A stretch of 64,000 nucleotides of DNA, from NCBI RefSeq assembly GCF_011386835.1, contig NC_088794.1:69822434-69886433 (forward strand), read 5' to 3'. Under the pieces are notes generated by a model. The model worked only from the letters and a program-made list of their open reading frames with translations, did not search any database and was not told the DNA's origin. This stretch comes from Chrysemys picta bellii (taxonomy: Eukaryota; Chordata; Testudines; Emydidae). The translations under genes were made by a program, and so were the position numbers. Each line of letters begins with the position of its first letter. Within the stretch, counting starts at the first letter, position 1. Positions 21,356 to 33,400 of the stretch are shown here, in pieces.

Positions 21356-24300
21356 CTGCCAATAAATAAATAAATAAATAAATAAGAGGCAAGGGAAAGT
21401 GATGATGATGTATTACAGAATAAAGGAATAATTAGATCTCCAGCTAAAAAAGCACTACATAAGAGCTAGGTATTATTATTAAAAAGAAATTTTCTCTTTT
21501 CCTTTAAAACTGAGCATACTGTAATATGACTGTCCTGGAACAATACACATCAGGTTACAAAAAACGTTGCTATTTTTGGATTTTATGTACAAATAAAAAG
21601 ATTATAAAACACCCTTACACTTAAACACCAACTTTGATCCCAAAGTGCTTCATAACAGGTTCAGGAGGAAGAGTGATACCTTCTGAATCGCTAGCACCAT
21701 TTTGCTGGATCTAGATGGCTCATTGGAGATAACTGTAGCAGGGTGATTACCCAACTCCAGCCCAGCAGGGGTTAAAAGCAGCCCTGGAGAGGGCTGTGGC
21801 TGGGAAAGGCTGATTGTGGAAGCAGCCACAGCTGAGGCCACCCCCCAATCAGGCCACAGCTGGCCCTATAAAAGGACTGTGAGCCAGGCGCTCAAGAGAG
21901 GAGTCTCTCTCTAGCGGTATAGAGAGAAGGACCTGGCTGCCTGGGAAGCTGAGGGGGGGTACCTAGGGTGGAGCAGTGCTGGGGAAGGGCAGAGGGAGCT
22001 GGGAAGCTCCAGTCTAGCAAAGCTGCAGGCCGAGCTGAGGGCCCACAAAAGGGTACTAGGACTGCAGACGGGCAGCCCAGATACAGGCAGAGGTCCAACC
22101 CCCGTGCCGATGATGAGTGGTTTATAGACTGTAGTCAGCCCCAGAGAGCGGGGGCTAGACGATGACTGTCAGTAGCCACTGAGGCAAGGTGGGGATAGGA
22201 GGTTGGGGGTTTCCCTGGGTGGGGAGACCCAAATTGTGGATTGCTGCAGTGGTTAGAACCCCTGGGCAAAGGGCACCAGGGTCTGGGAGGAACACGGGGG
22301 CCAGCGACAGACGAGACATCAGCTGTCAGAGGGTGCTCTGGAGTTGGAAAAGAACAAATTCCCTAGACAACCAGCAGGCGGCGCCGTGCTAGTGAGTCTT
22401 CGCCCTACCACGATATCCCATCCACGTATTGACCCAGCTCAATTTGTGAGAACTGACAGGATCGCAGTGGGAAATGCCATGGATGCAGCTCATAAACAAT
22501 CCCCTTACTCCTTTGATAGCCTGCAAAAGGCTGGCTTACTACTCGAAATGATTGACTTGAGCAATTTTAGCTGCTGCTCATCATCTTAAAACACTTTTAG
22601 AAAGCAGTACTGCAGTCCTCTCAGAAGTAGCACTCCCAACTAAACCAATGGGAGTTATACATATGGGAGGCCTAGTGGTTTAGTTATTTTCTTATTTGCA
22701 TAAAAGGATTTAACTCTGCTCTTTTCTTTGGACTGAATCTCTTGATTTCAAAGGGAGTCTTGCCTGAGTAAGGACTGAGTGAAAATTGAGGGTTTGTTTT
22801 ATTTTGACATTTTCTTTGTGTTGCTTATGCAAGCGAATGCAGGATATTCTCAGAAGTTGTTTGACTTTCATAAAAAAATAATAACTATATACAGAAGGTA
22901 TAATGTATTGATTTCAGAGGACTGATTGGCACATACCTCCATTATAATGATAAAGGCCATTTTTGCAGCAAGAATGTGCCAAAACTGCATAGTGTGTAAA
23001 TATTTCTTCTCGTGGCCTGGTGGATATCGATAGTCTCTGTACCTGTTAGATATAAATAAATGTAAAGGTGAAATGTCATATTTAATCTGAGACAGACTAC
23101 AAGCTCAGTGACATTTACATGCAAATACAGCTGTCATTTAAGGAACCTTTTGATCTTGTTCTAAATGTTCTGTTCTCTTTGGCAGGAACAGGTTGCCCTC
23201 ATAACTTGATTCTATTGCCAATTTGCTCAGACACTCTTATTCACAACAACACAGAATGGCTGAGGATGTGTGAGAAGTGAAATTTATAGGTGGATTACTA
23301 CTGTATTCAGGTGGTGACCAAATAATGGACAATTCCTGAATAGCACAATGGAAGCTGATTGAATGGTATCAGAATGGACAGATTTACTGGACAGATCAAG
23401 GGCTCAATGTGTGAGCAGGCATGTGTGTGTTCAGCATTAATATTTATGGCAGGATAAAGACAGACTACGGGAGCTTTACTCTGAGTCATGATCTATCTGT
23501 AGTGGATTTGTTTTGTATCCAATCATATGTTTCCCTTTTGTCATGGATGTCTCTGAAGTTCCTTCTCGGATCCACAACTCCTTCACCATGGACAAATCCA
23601 GGCTTTTTCACCAACATACTGAACCCTTATGGACATAATTCCTTTGTCATTGGAAAAATATGTCTATGCTAATGTACACCAGCTAAGAATATGTCCCCAT
23701 ATGTGTATACAGATATTGGTCCTTCTGTATAAAATGTCAAATACCTCGGCAAAGCCAGGCAGAAGAAGACAACACTAGAGTCATTTTGAAAATGTAGGGC
23801 TCCATCATGACAGCGTGATGCACAACATTGCTCTTGAGAAACTTGTGCTATGCCAGGGCCTTATGCTTTGGGTATTTTTTCACTCCATTCTAAACCTGAT
23901 TCAAGGAGGTTTACTTGTATCCAATCAGGCAACAGAAGCACACCATATGCCCTGTGTGTTCAATCAAAACTCACCAGCTGAGCTTGGATTTTGAATACTT
24001 GCATCAAACTGCTTGTGACAGGGGTGACCAAACTTACTGGCCCTCCGAGCCGCATACGATAATCTTCATTAGTTCGAGAGCCGGGACCCGCCTGCCAGGG
24101 GCTGGGGCTTCAGCCCCACGGGAGGTGCCCAACAGGGCTCAGGGCTTTAACCCCGCTTCTGCTGAAGCCCCAAGCCCTGGCAAGTGTGCCCCGCAGGGCT
24201 GAAGCCCAGAGACCCCCCCTCTCTGCTGGGCAGAAGCCCCTACCCCACCACCCCGCTGCAAGGCAGAGGTCCTGAGCTTCCCCGCTCCGCCCCCAGTCTG

Positions 24301-27300
24301 GTAGGTGGAGAATGGGGGAGAGCAAGGGGAGCTCCATGATCTTACTTTAATGGTAAAAGAGCTGCAGGTGGTTTGCAAGCCACAGTCTGATCACCCCTTA
24401 CATAGACCAAAATCAATTTTAGAAACAGCCAAATTCAGAGGTGATAATGCGTGGTGAGTATCTAGGTTCCTTAGATTCAGTTAAATACCGTCAGACCTAT
24501 TTCCAGCAATTACCAAAGTGGGATGGATTTAAATCATACATTCTTAGTCTCTCCTGTTGGTTGCTTTCTGTGTTACACCCTTTTTCATGCCTTTGCATTT
24601 ATTAGTTACACCAACCTGGACTCCCTTTGACTCAAATGAAAAAAAAAATATGATTTTTGGTGGTTAGTGGGGTTATCTAAATCATTTTCTAAAGGAAGCT
24701 AGATCCTGCACTAGTTCTAACATTGAAGAATTAGGCCTATCTATTTTATACTTAAGTAAGAACTATCTACTTAGAAAACTGCATGTAAAACATAGAGACA
24801 ATTATTTTTTTAAAATCACCACAAACCTGCATGTGAGAAAGTTCTCTGGATTATTTTCAGGCCTTTTTCCCTCTAGAAAATCTGAGACTTGGAACACAGA
24901 TAGACTGTTGTTAATGTATCCAGACATGGGTGAATCTTCATTTGTAAAATAGGCATAGTAGTAAACTAAACGAGGGATCATATCAGATGTGAAGGCTACA
25001 ATAAAGGCCTGAAAAAAGAAACAGAACTTGAGATGGTGCTGCATAAGCCATGACTTAGTGTCTTGCTTAATATTTTCCTTTGAAATGAAATATCTGAGTC
25101 TGTTTGACAGTCCAATGTGAAGTTGGAACACTAGATGCAGCAGTTTATTGGTTTTCAGTTTATAAAAAGTATCTTTAGTCACTGTTGCTATCTGGACATT
25201 CAGGAGCAGCTGAGGATCTAACTGAACCCATAGATTGTGAATCTTATTAACCATTCTCAACTGAAGGAATGAAATTACCTTGGCCAACTACTATGGTTTC
25301 CCTTAGCCAACCAGCACTGCCAATACCATATCTGGACTGAGCTTCAGTAAACTAACTCCCATCCATGCCTCAATCTGGCCAGACACCGGGAAAGTCAAGT
25401 GAATGAACTACCCGGTCCCGGTTAAATGTCGTCAAAGCTGCATGTCATCAAAAGGAAGAAAGGAGAATAGCAGAAAACGGACCCTGGACTTCAGAAAAGT
25501 AGACTTTGACTCCCTCAGGGAACTGATGGGCAGGATCCCCTGGGAGGCTAATATGAGGGGGAAAGGAGTCCAGAAGAGTTGGCTGTATTTTAAAGAAGCC
25601 TTATTGAGGGCACAGGAACAAACCATTCCGATGTGCAGAAAGAATAGCAAATAGGGCAGGTAACCAGCTTGGCTTAACAGAGAAAGCTTTGGTGAGCTTA
25701 AACACAAAAAGGAAGCTTACAAGAAGTGGAAACTTGGACAGATGACTAGGGAGGAGTATAAGAATATTGCTCGAGCATGCAGCAGTGTAATCAGGAAGGC
25801 CAAAGCACAATTGGAGTTGCAGCTAGCAAGGGATGTGAAGGGTAACAAGAAGGGTTTTCTACAGGTATGTTAGCAACAAGAAGATCAGGGAAAGTGTGGG
25901 ACCCTCACTGAATGGGGAAGGCAACCTAGTGACAGACGATGTGAAAAAAGCTGAAGTACTCAATGCTTTTTTTGCCTTGGTCTTCACAGACAAGGTGAGC
26001 TCCCAGACTGCTGCACTGTGCAGCACAGCATGGGGAGAAGGTGAGCAGCCCTCAACTGGTGAAAGAAGAGGTTAAGGACTATTTAGAAAAGCTGAACATG
26101 CACAACTCCATGGGGCCAGTTGCAATGCATCTGAGGGTGCTGACTGATGTGATTGCAGAGCCATTGGTCATTATCTTTGAAAACTCATGGCGAGCAGGGG
26201 AGGTCCTGGATGATTGGAAAAAGGCAAATATAGTGCCCATCTTTAAAAAAGGGAATAAGGAGAATCTGGGGAACTACAGACTGGTCAACCTCACCGCAGT
26301 CCCTGGAAAAATCATGGAGAAGGTCCTCAAGGAATCCATTTTGAAACACTTGGAGGAGAGGAAGGTGATCAGGAAGAGTCAACATGGATTCACCAAGGAC
26401 AAGTCATGCATGACCAACCTGATTGCCTTCTATGATGAGATAACTGGCTCTGTGGATATGGGGAAAGTGGTGGATGTGATATATCTTGACTTTAGCAAAG
26501 CTTGTGACACAGTCTCTCCCACAGTATTTTTGTCAGCAAGTTAAAGACGTATGGATTGGTTGAATGGACTATAAGGTGGATGGAAAGATGGTTAGATCGT
26601 CGGGCTCAACGGGTAGTGATCAATGGCTCGATGTCTAGTTGACAGCCGGTATCAAGTGGAGTGCCCCAGGGGTCAGTCCTGAGGCCGGTTTTGTTCAACG
26701 TCTTCATTAATGATTTGGATGATGGGATGGGTTGCACTCTCAGCAAGTTTGCAGATGACACTAATCTGGGGAGAGAGGTAGATATGCTGGAGGGTAGGGA
26801 TAGGGTTTAGAGTGACCTAGACAAATTGGAAGATTGGGCCAAAAGAAATCAGATGGGGTTCAACAAGGACAAGTGTAGAGTCCTGAACTGAGGACGGAAG
26901 AATCCTATGCACTGCTATAGGCTGGGGACCGACAGGCTAAGCAGCAGTTCTGCAGAAAAGGACCTGGGGTTTACAGTGGATGCAAAGCTGGATATGAGTC
27001 AACAGTGTGCCCTTGTTGCCAAGAAGGATAACGGCACATTGAGCTGCATTAGTAGGAGTGTTGCCAGCAGATCGAGGGAAGTGATTAGGGGGTTGAGGCA
27101 CATGACTTATGAGGAGAGGCTGAGGGAACTGAGCTTATTTAGTCTGCAGAAGAGAAGAATGAGGAGGGATTTGATAGCAGCCTTCAACTACCTGAACGGG
27201 GGTGTAGCAGGGTGGCCACCTGCTCCTGCCTGGAAGGGCTTAAAGCAGCCTGGGAGAGAGCTGTGGCAGAGAAAAGCTGGGCTGATGGGGGAAGCAGCCA

Positions 27301-27367
27301 CAGCTGTAGCCAGTGCAATCAGGGCCCAGCTGGCCCTTATAAGAGGGCAGTGGGCCAGAAGCACAGA

Positions 27368-27405
<38 letters not shown>

Positions 27406-30400
27406 AGGGAGAAGGGCCTGGCTGCTGGGAGCTGAGCGGAGTACCTGAGGTGGAGCAGGGCTGGGGGAAGGCCAGAGGAGCTGGGGAGCTCCAGCCTGGA
27501 AACCACCCAGGCTGCAGGCCTCATGTAAGGCCGAAAAGATAGTGGGGTTGCAGAGGGGCAGCCCAAGGGCAGGTAGAGGCAGCAGAGCCCACCCTCCCCT
27601 TGCTGGTGATGAGTGGCACATACACTGCAGTCTGCCCCAGTGTGCGGGGGCTAGATGGTGACTGGCAGTAGCCAAAGACAGAGGTGAGGTGGGAATAGTG
27701 GGTGGGGTTCCTCTGCGTGGGGAGACCCAGAAACTATGGGGGTACTGCTAGGGGGTAGCCCCCATGAGAAAGGGGGGCACCAGGTCCGGGACGGGGCCAG
27801 CGGCAGTGAGGCACCAGCCTGCAGAGGGCGCTCCGGGTCAAAAGAGCTAATTCCCAGGATGACCGACAGGAGGCGCCGCGCCGGTGAGTTGTCACCCCCG
27901 TCACAGGGGGGTTCCAAAGAGGATGGAGCTCAGCTGTTCTCAGTGGTACCAGATGACAGAACAAGGAGCAATGGGGGAGGTCTAGGTTGGATATTAGGAA
28001 AAACTATTTCACTAGGAGGGTGGTGAAGCACTGGAATGGGTTACCTAGGGAGATGGTGGCATCTCCATCCTTAGACGTTTTTAAGGCCTGGCTGGACAAA
28101 GCCCCGGCTTGGATGATTTAGTTGGGTATTAGTCCTGCTTTGAGCAGGGGGTTGGACTAGATGACCTCCTGATGTCTCTTCCAACCCTAATCTTCTATGA
28201 TTCTATGATCAACACCCTGGTAGCACTGCAACTCAAATGTTGGTGTTATACACATAATGAATAGGTTCTATGCAGAATGAGAAACAGTAGAAGCTGATTA
28301 TAAAACCTACGAATCCTGAAAATATAAAGAATCATAAGCAAATGGACTTAGTTTACTTACGTTAGTGACAACAGACAAGATGGCCATTCCATTTAGAATT
28401 TCTTGCCAAACTCCTATACTGTGGGCTTTGGCAGCAACAGGCCTCCTGAACTGAGTGGTAAGCTTCCAGGAATCTACTCGAATCTCCAAGATATTATTCA
28501 TCAGTGCAAGAAGGGGAGCCAGTGGAAAAGAGGCCACAAACAGAGTAATAAATCCGAACTGAATGACTGCATGGGAGGAAGGGAAATGAACAACAGTTGT
28601 TTTGAACTCTAGGGAAATTATCTTTAAGTTCACAATTCACGCTATTGTAATACCAGAGCATTCAAGATAACCCTACCAAGTGAAAAACAACTCTAGTGGA
28701 ATGTATTCATATCACCAATTTTCTAAATTACAACAGCGTGCTAATAAAAGTATAGTATTCAAGTTCTTTCAAGAAAGAATTGCGTGTGTGTGTTATAACT
28801 GAAAGACTCAGCAGTTTGGAGAAGAGATTGAATGTACAAAGCAGTAAAGTCTGACTGACCAGACTTGGACTGATGCAAGACTTTACATGCTGGCTCTCAA
28901 ACCCTCCAATTATTTTATAGACCAACCTCTTTTAGCTTTTAATTAATTTTAATTCATTCCCGAACAAGAAATTGTTGAACATGTATTCTTCCCTTGTGAC
29001 TCTATTGTTCATGTGTTTATTGACAGTTCATTACATATGTGATTAGTGCCACTGATAAATCTTAATATGAATTAAAAAATTACAAACTATATACATAAAT
29101 AATCACTTTAGCTACCACCAAAATGAAAGCACCTCTGGTGTGGTATGTGGCAGCCTTTTCAGTTGTGCCAACACTACCCCACAATAGTGTAGGCACAGAA
29201 AGTGAAAAGGAATACTAGATCTACTTAAAGCCCAAGGAGAATGTAAAACTCCATAAAATTTGGCCAGGACATTGGCGTTAAATACGGTTCCAAAACTGTC
29301 ATGAGATCTCTAATAACCACATGTGGTCAGGACTTCAATTTTCCATCACAGCCAAAAAACAGAATCTCCAACAACCAAGTCGTCGCTGAATTATGCTGGG
29401 GCAATCGTTCAATTATGATTCAGGAAAAGGAAAAACATCTACTGCATCTTCACTGCCACCAGCAGCTACTACAGCAGCTATTTTTTTTATCACAGCCCAA
29501 GGTGAAATGGCTACATGACACGAATGTGGCTAGGTAGTTCCAAACAAGATTTATAGATTTATATGCACAGCTTAGGAGTAGCATTAAGAGGGATACCACC
29601 AGGCAACCCTTTCAACAAATTTTGTCCTTTCTATTTGACAAACACTGATTTTTTTCAGTGTTTTCTGGATTTTGCATGGGCTTAATTTCTGTTTTTTTAG
29701 TTAGCTGTTTGCAAACTGTTTCATCAGTCATGTCGGCATCATTTTAGAAATAGTGCCAGTTGGTTAGCTCATGCGCCCTCTGCTGGTCAGCTGGGTAGTA
29801 TCAGAGCACAAATCAGTGCAGACCCAAAACACAGTGGATTCTCTGATCCTCATTGCGGATCTCATATCTGCAGTGCAGATTCTTACAGCATACTTGGCAC
29901 TCATCCCATGGTCAGAGTTTCTACTATCAGTGGAAGTTATGCCTGGGAAGAATGGCAGAATATGCACTAGAGAGATGCAGTATGGATAACAGATCCACCA
30001 TCCAACTGGGAGAGAAACAGTTCCTGGATGTATAATACTATGAACAAGAACTTTGCTCAATGCATTATAACAATATAAAGGCAGCTTCATTTATTGGGCT
30101 GACCTATTTAACTCCTATCAATGAATTCTATGCTGCTTACAATACTTATCAGAGAACATGCCAACCCCCCAACTGGAAAGCTCTGTTCTTATAACCATAA
30201 TAACAAAGTTTCTTATCCTCATTTCAAAGATGTGTTTTCAGCTCACCCATTTCTAGATATTCATAGAATAGCCCCAAGGCTCCAAAGCTCTGCAGATCAT
30301 GATCCTGCTCCCAGCGACTATATAAATTCTCTGGATTACATCTGGCTTTCCTGCGTCCCCACCAATTCCAAATCCAGCTGTGTGTGTGGGGAAATAGGAA

Positions 30401-33400
30401 CAATAAGGGAGGGGGAATACAGAGTCATGATTAGAGAATATATTGTGCGCTATAAAGCACCTCTTTCCCCCAACAGAAACCAACTCCTCACTCCCATACT
30501 GAACAGTCTTTACAAACATCTCCTACAGAAAAGAAGCCAAAAGAACTCTAAAAATTTGATTTATTTTTCAGCACTTACGCGGTTAATTTACCTACAGCAT
30601 TTCTCTCAGCGTGGCCAGTGAAATGATGCTACTCATCACCCTTAATTTCAGCCATCTACAAACCGAGTGGCTCAATGTAAGGCATCACTTACGGTACAAT
30701 GGCCTCTTGTATATTTCCCCAAATCTGTTTGCCGGCCATAACTATGGTGAGCTGTGTTGTCAGTTCAATCAGGCAGCCTGCAGGATCACACTGACCAAAA
30801 AAAGAAGTTGGAGAGAAAACAATCATGCAAGTTACTAAGTTGGCCATCACCTGCATACAATACAATTTAATGTAAGAGAGAGTTCTTAAAGTGCTTAGGG
30901 AAAGACGTAATTTGCACTTCAGCTCCCAGCTAAAAATTCACCTTCAGGGAGACTGTTCCAAAAGGCTAAACCATGTTGTATTTTTGTCCAAAAAGGAAAT
31001 GTGCTAGGTAAAACATTTCAAAATTGAAATATTCAGACCATTTGAAAGACAAAGTGACTCAACAGGGCTTAGACTGGCCTCTCTGGGTCTATCTACACTG
31101 CAGTTGGGAATGTGTTTCCCAGCTCAAGGAGACGGACTCGTGCTAGCTCTGCTCATCCTAGCACACTAAAAATAGCCGTGTGAATGGAGAGGCATGGGCA
31201 CTGGCTTGGGCTAGCCCCCTGAGATTGGATCCATGGGGTCAGGTTGGGGCTTGGACTTGAGTAGCTAGCCTTGAGCCACTGCCCATACAGCAATGTCCAC
31301 ACTATTATTTTCAGTGTGCTAGCTTGAACAGACCTAGTCCATGCTCCCAGCTGAGTGCAGACATACCCCGTATGGGTGCATGTGGATGGGGCATAAGCAG
31401 TCTTCCAACTTCCTCCAGTAACAGTTCCCGCCTTTCCCATTGAATCCAGTGAGATGCCAACATGGCACCAACATTGGTACCTCGAAATACCAGAGGCCAA
31501 ATCCCAAGTACTCAACTCCTGCATCTCCCATTCACTTCAGAGAGCTGGATGTATTTAGCACTTCTCAGGATTTGGCCCTCGCTGTTTGTGGATTTTTAAA
31601 ATTTCTGCTCCTTATCAGGGCCACCATGAGAATTTACTGGCCCTGAAAACATCTAGAAGACTTCAGTCCCTAACTTTGCTAAGATAGTTGCCCTTTGTTT
31701 GCCTTAAGCTATTTTTCTCCCTCTTGCCCTCCAGGCAACATTTAACACCCAATTTTGCCTTCGGAGGTTTACACATGGCTTCACTGGGAGTCGTGCATGA
31801 ATATCCAAAGCCAGAACTTTTAGAAGTGTTTTGCATGAAGCAGAAGGCCAGTCATCTTTGATGCTAACCTTGCTGGTGGAGATACCTTAATGTCAGTGAG
31901 CACTTACATTTGCCCTGGCTTTAATCTGCCCAGAGGAGCACCGTCTTCACCCGCGTACAGTACTCACAGAGCCAGAGGCCCCACTAAACAGAGCCAGTAC
32001 ATCACTGAGATAAGTAAGGTGCCCATCAATGATTTAGAAAAAATAATCCTCAAGGTCCTCATGCTGTTTAGGGACAGTAAATTCTCATGGTGGCCATCAT
32101 AAAGAGCAGAAGTTTTAAAGACTAGTCTTTGCAAACAGCAAGGGCCAAATCCTGAGAAGTGCTAAATACATCCAGAGCCAGAAAGGGATTTAGGTTCCTA
32201 ACTGCTGCTTTAGGCACATAAATCCAAAATCTAGATCATCCAAACCCTCATTCAGCAGCCACCTAATCCTGTAGATATCTAAACTCCCTACGTACCTCAA
32301 TTTACACCTGTAAAGTCCCAGCAGTGAACAAACTTCTTCCAGTGGGCATGTGCAATACTGTTCAAATCATGACTTTGCCAAACTGTTCAGAGCCAAGCTC
32401 ACGTCTAAACTCTTGCAGAATCCTGAAACTACATATTTTCCCCATCTATCTTATCTGCAGGGCCTGATCAGGTAGGCAGGCTTAGAGGTCGCCTTAGGCC
32501 ATACCTACCAGATCTGGCCCTGCACAAAATACAGCTATGACAGATATGACAATATCCTGCCATATCTTGGGCAAACCTTATGGAATTACATTTTAATACC
32601 TTTTGGGTCCCTTATATTGAAAATGCAAATTGTGTATTATTGTACAGAACTTCTTTAGGAGGAAGGCAGTATTAATTAAATCTCTGGAAGATATTAGGAA
32701 CTTCAAAGGTCTTTTGGGGACTGTAAGTGTGAAGTGGATTTCCTAGGAAATACTTAGGGGTAAGGGGAATGCAAATGACGCACCTCAAATCCATCCTTTG
32801 GAAGCTGCACTTTGAGCAGAGACCCATTGGCTAATTACCTGGTCATGATCTCTTCAAAGAGCCATGCTGGATAAATGAGAAACTATCTTACTCTTGAGGG
32901 TTCTTGTTCAGAGCAAAGGGTATGGTGAACTTGAAACCCCAGGAAAACCCCAGGTTGAAGGACTGCTCCTGCCAGAGCCCAGATTGTAGTTGGGGTGATC
33001 CCTGGTAAGCTATTAGCATGTGTGTAGGTTTTATTGTCTTTAATATGTTTTCTCTATAGTGCTTTTACCTTAAGAATATGTGCTTGCTTAGAAAGAACTA
33101 TGTGGTAACTTACAACTGTGGCAATTACACTGTGTACCGTCTCTGAGAAGAGAATGAAGAAGAAGTCTGCTTAGGCAGCATGTCTTTTGCTGGGAATAAC
33201 AGTGAAAGCAGGGACCTGGAAATACCCTGGTCAGGAGGCAGAGAGACACACATCTCTCTGACAGAAAGGCAACGGCTGGGAAGCTGGAAGACCAAGAATG
33301 GGTGCCCTTGCTGGACCACTGAGGTGAAGTACAGGTGCAGTTGCCCCAAACTGTGACAACAGCCTTGGAGGTGGTCATGGTGCCAGAGTCTCTGTTACAC

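Larger units (their letters stand above)
21356..22936 (-). other. ANO6 last intron
   Basis: Contains an LTR-like element (21734-22400) and an ATTT microsatellite directly upstream of the acceptor (21361-21386 on the plus strand). Confidence 0.6.
25390..28205 (+). mobile_element. CR1 LINE, 5'-truncated, interrupted by a solo LTR
   Basis: Plus-strand relic of a chicken-repeat-1 LINE. It covers the end of the endonuclease-linker part, the reverse transcriptase and the 3' end. The reverse transcriptase reads [23 protein letters not shown] and YLDFSKA in the frame at 26041-26544. A frameshift then moves [11 protein letters not shown] and the FADD catalytic box (about 26748) to other frames. The 3' end carries GGACTAGATGACCTCCTGA and the terminal ATTCTATGATTCTATGA repeat at 28190-28205. 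Stops and frameshifts make it inactive. The 27203-27905 segment is a later insertion. Confidence 0.85.
25009..28360 (-). other. ANO6 intron, almost all CR1
   Basis: A 3.35-kb intron of which about 2.8 kb is a CR1 insertion in antisense to ANO6, itself split by a solo LTR. Confidence 0.65.

Noticed and set aside
26907..27542. 211-codon open frame
   Set aside because: It runs from the CR1 3' region across the solo LTR border and the CT microsatellite, so it is a chance fusion of repeats.
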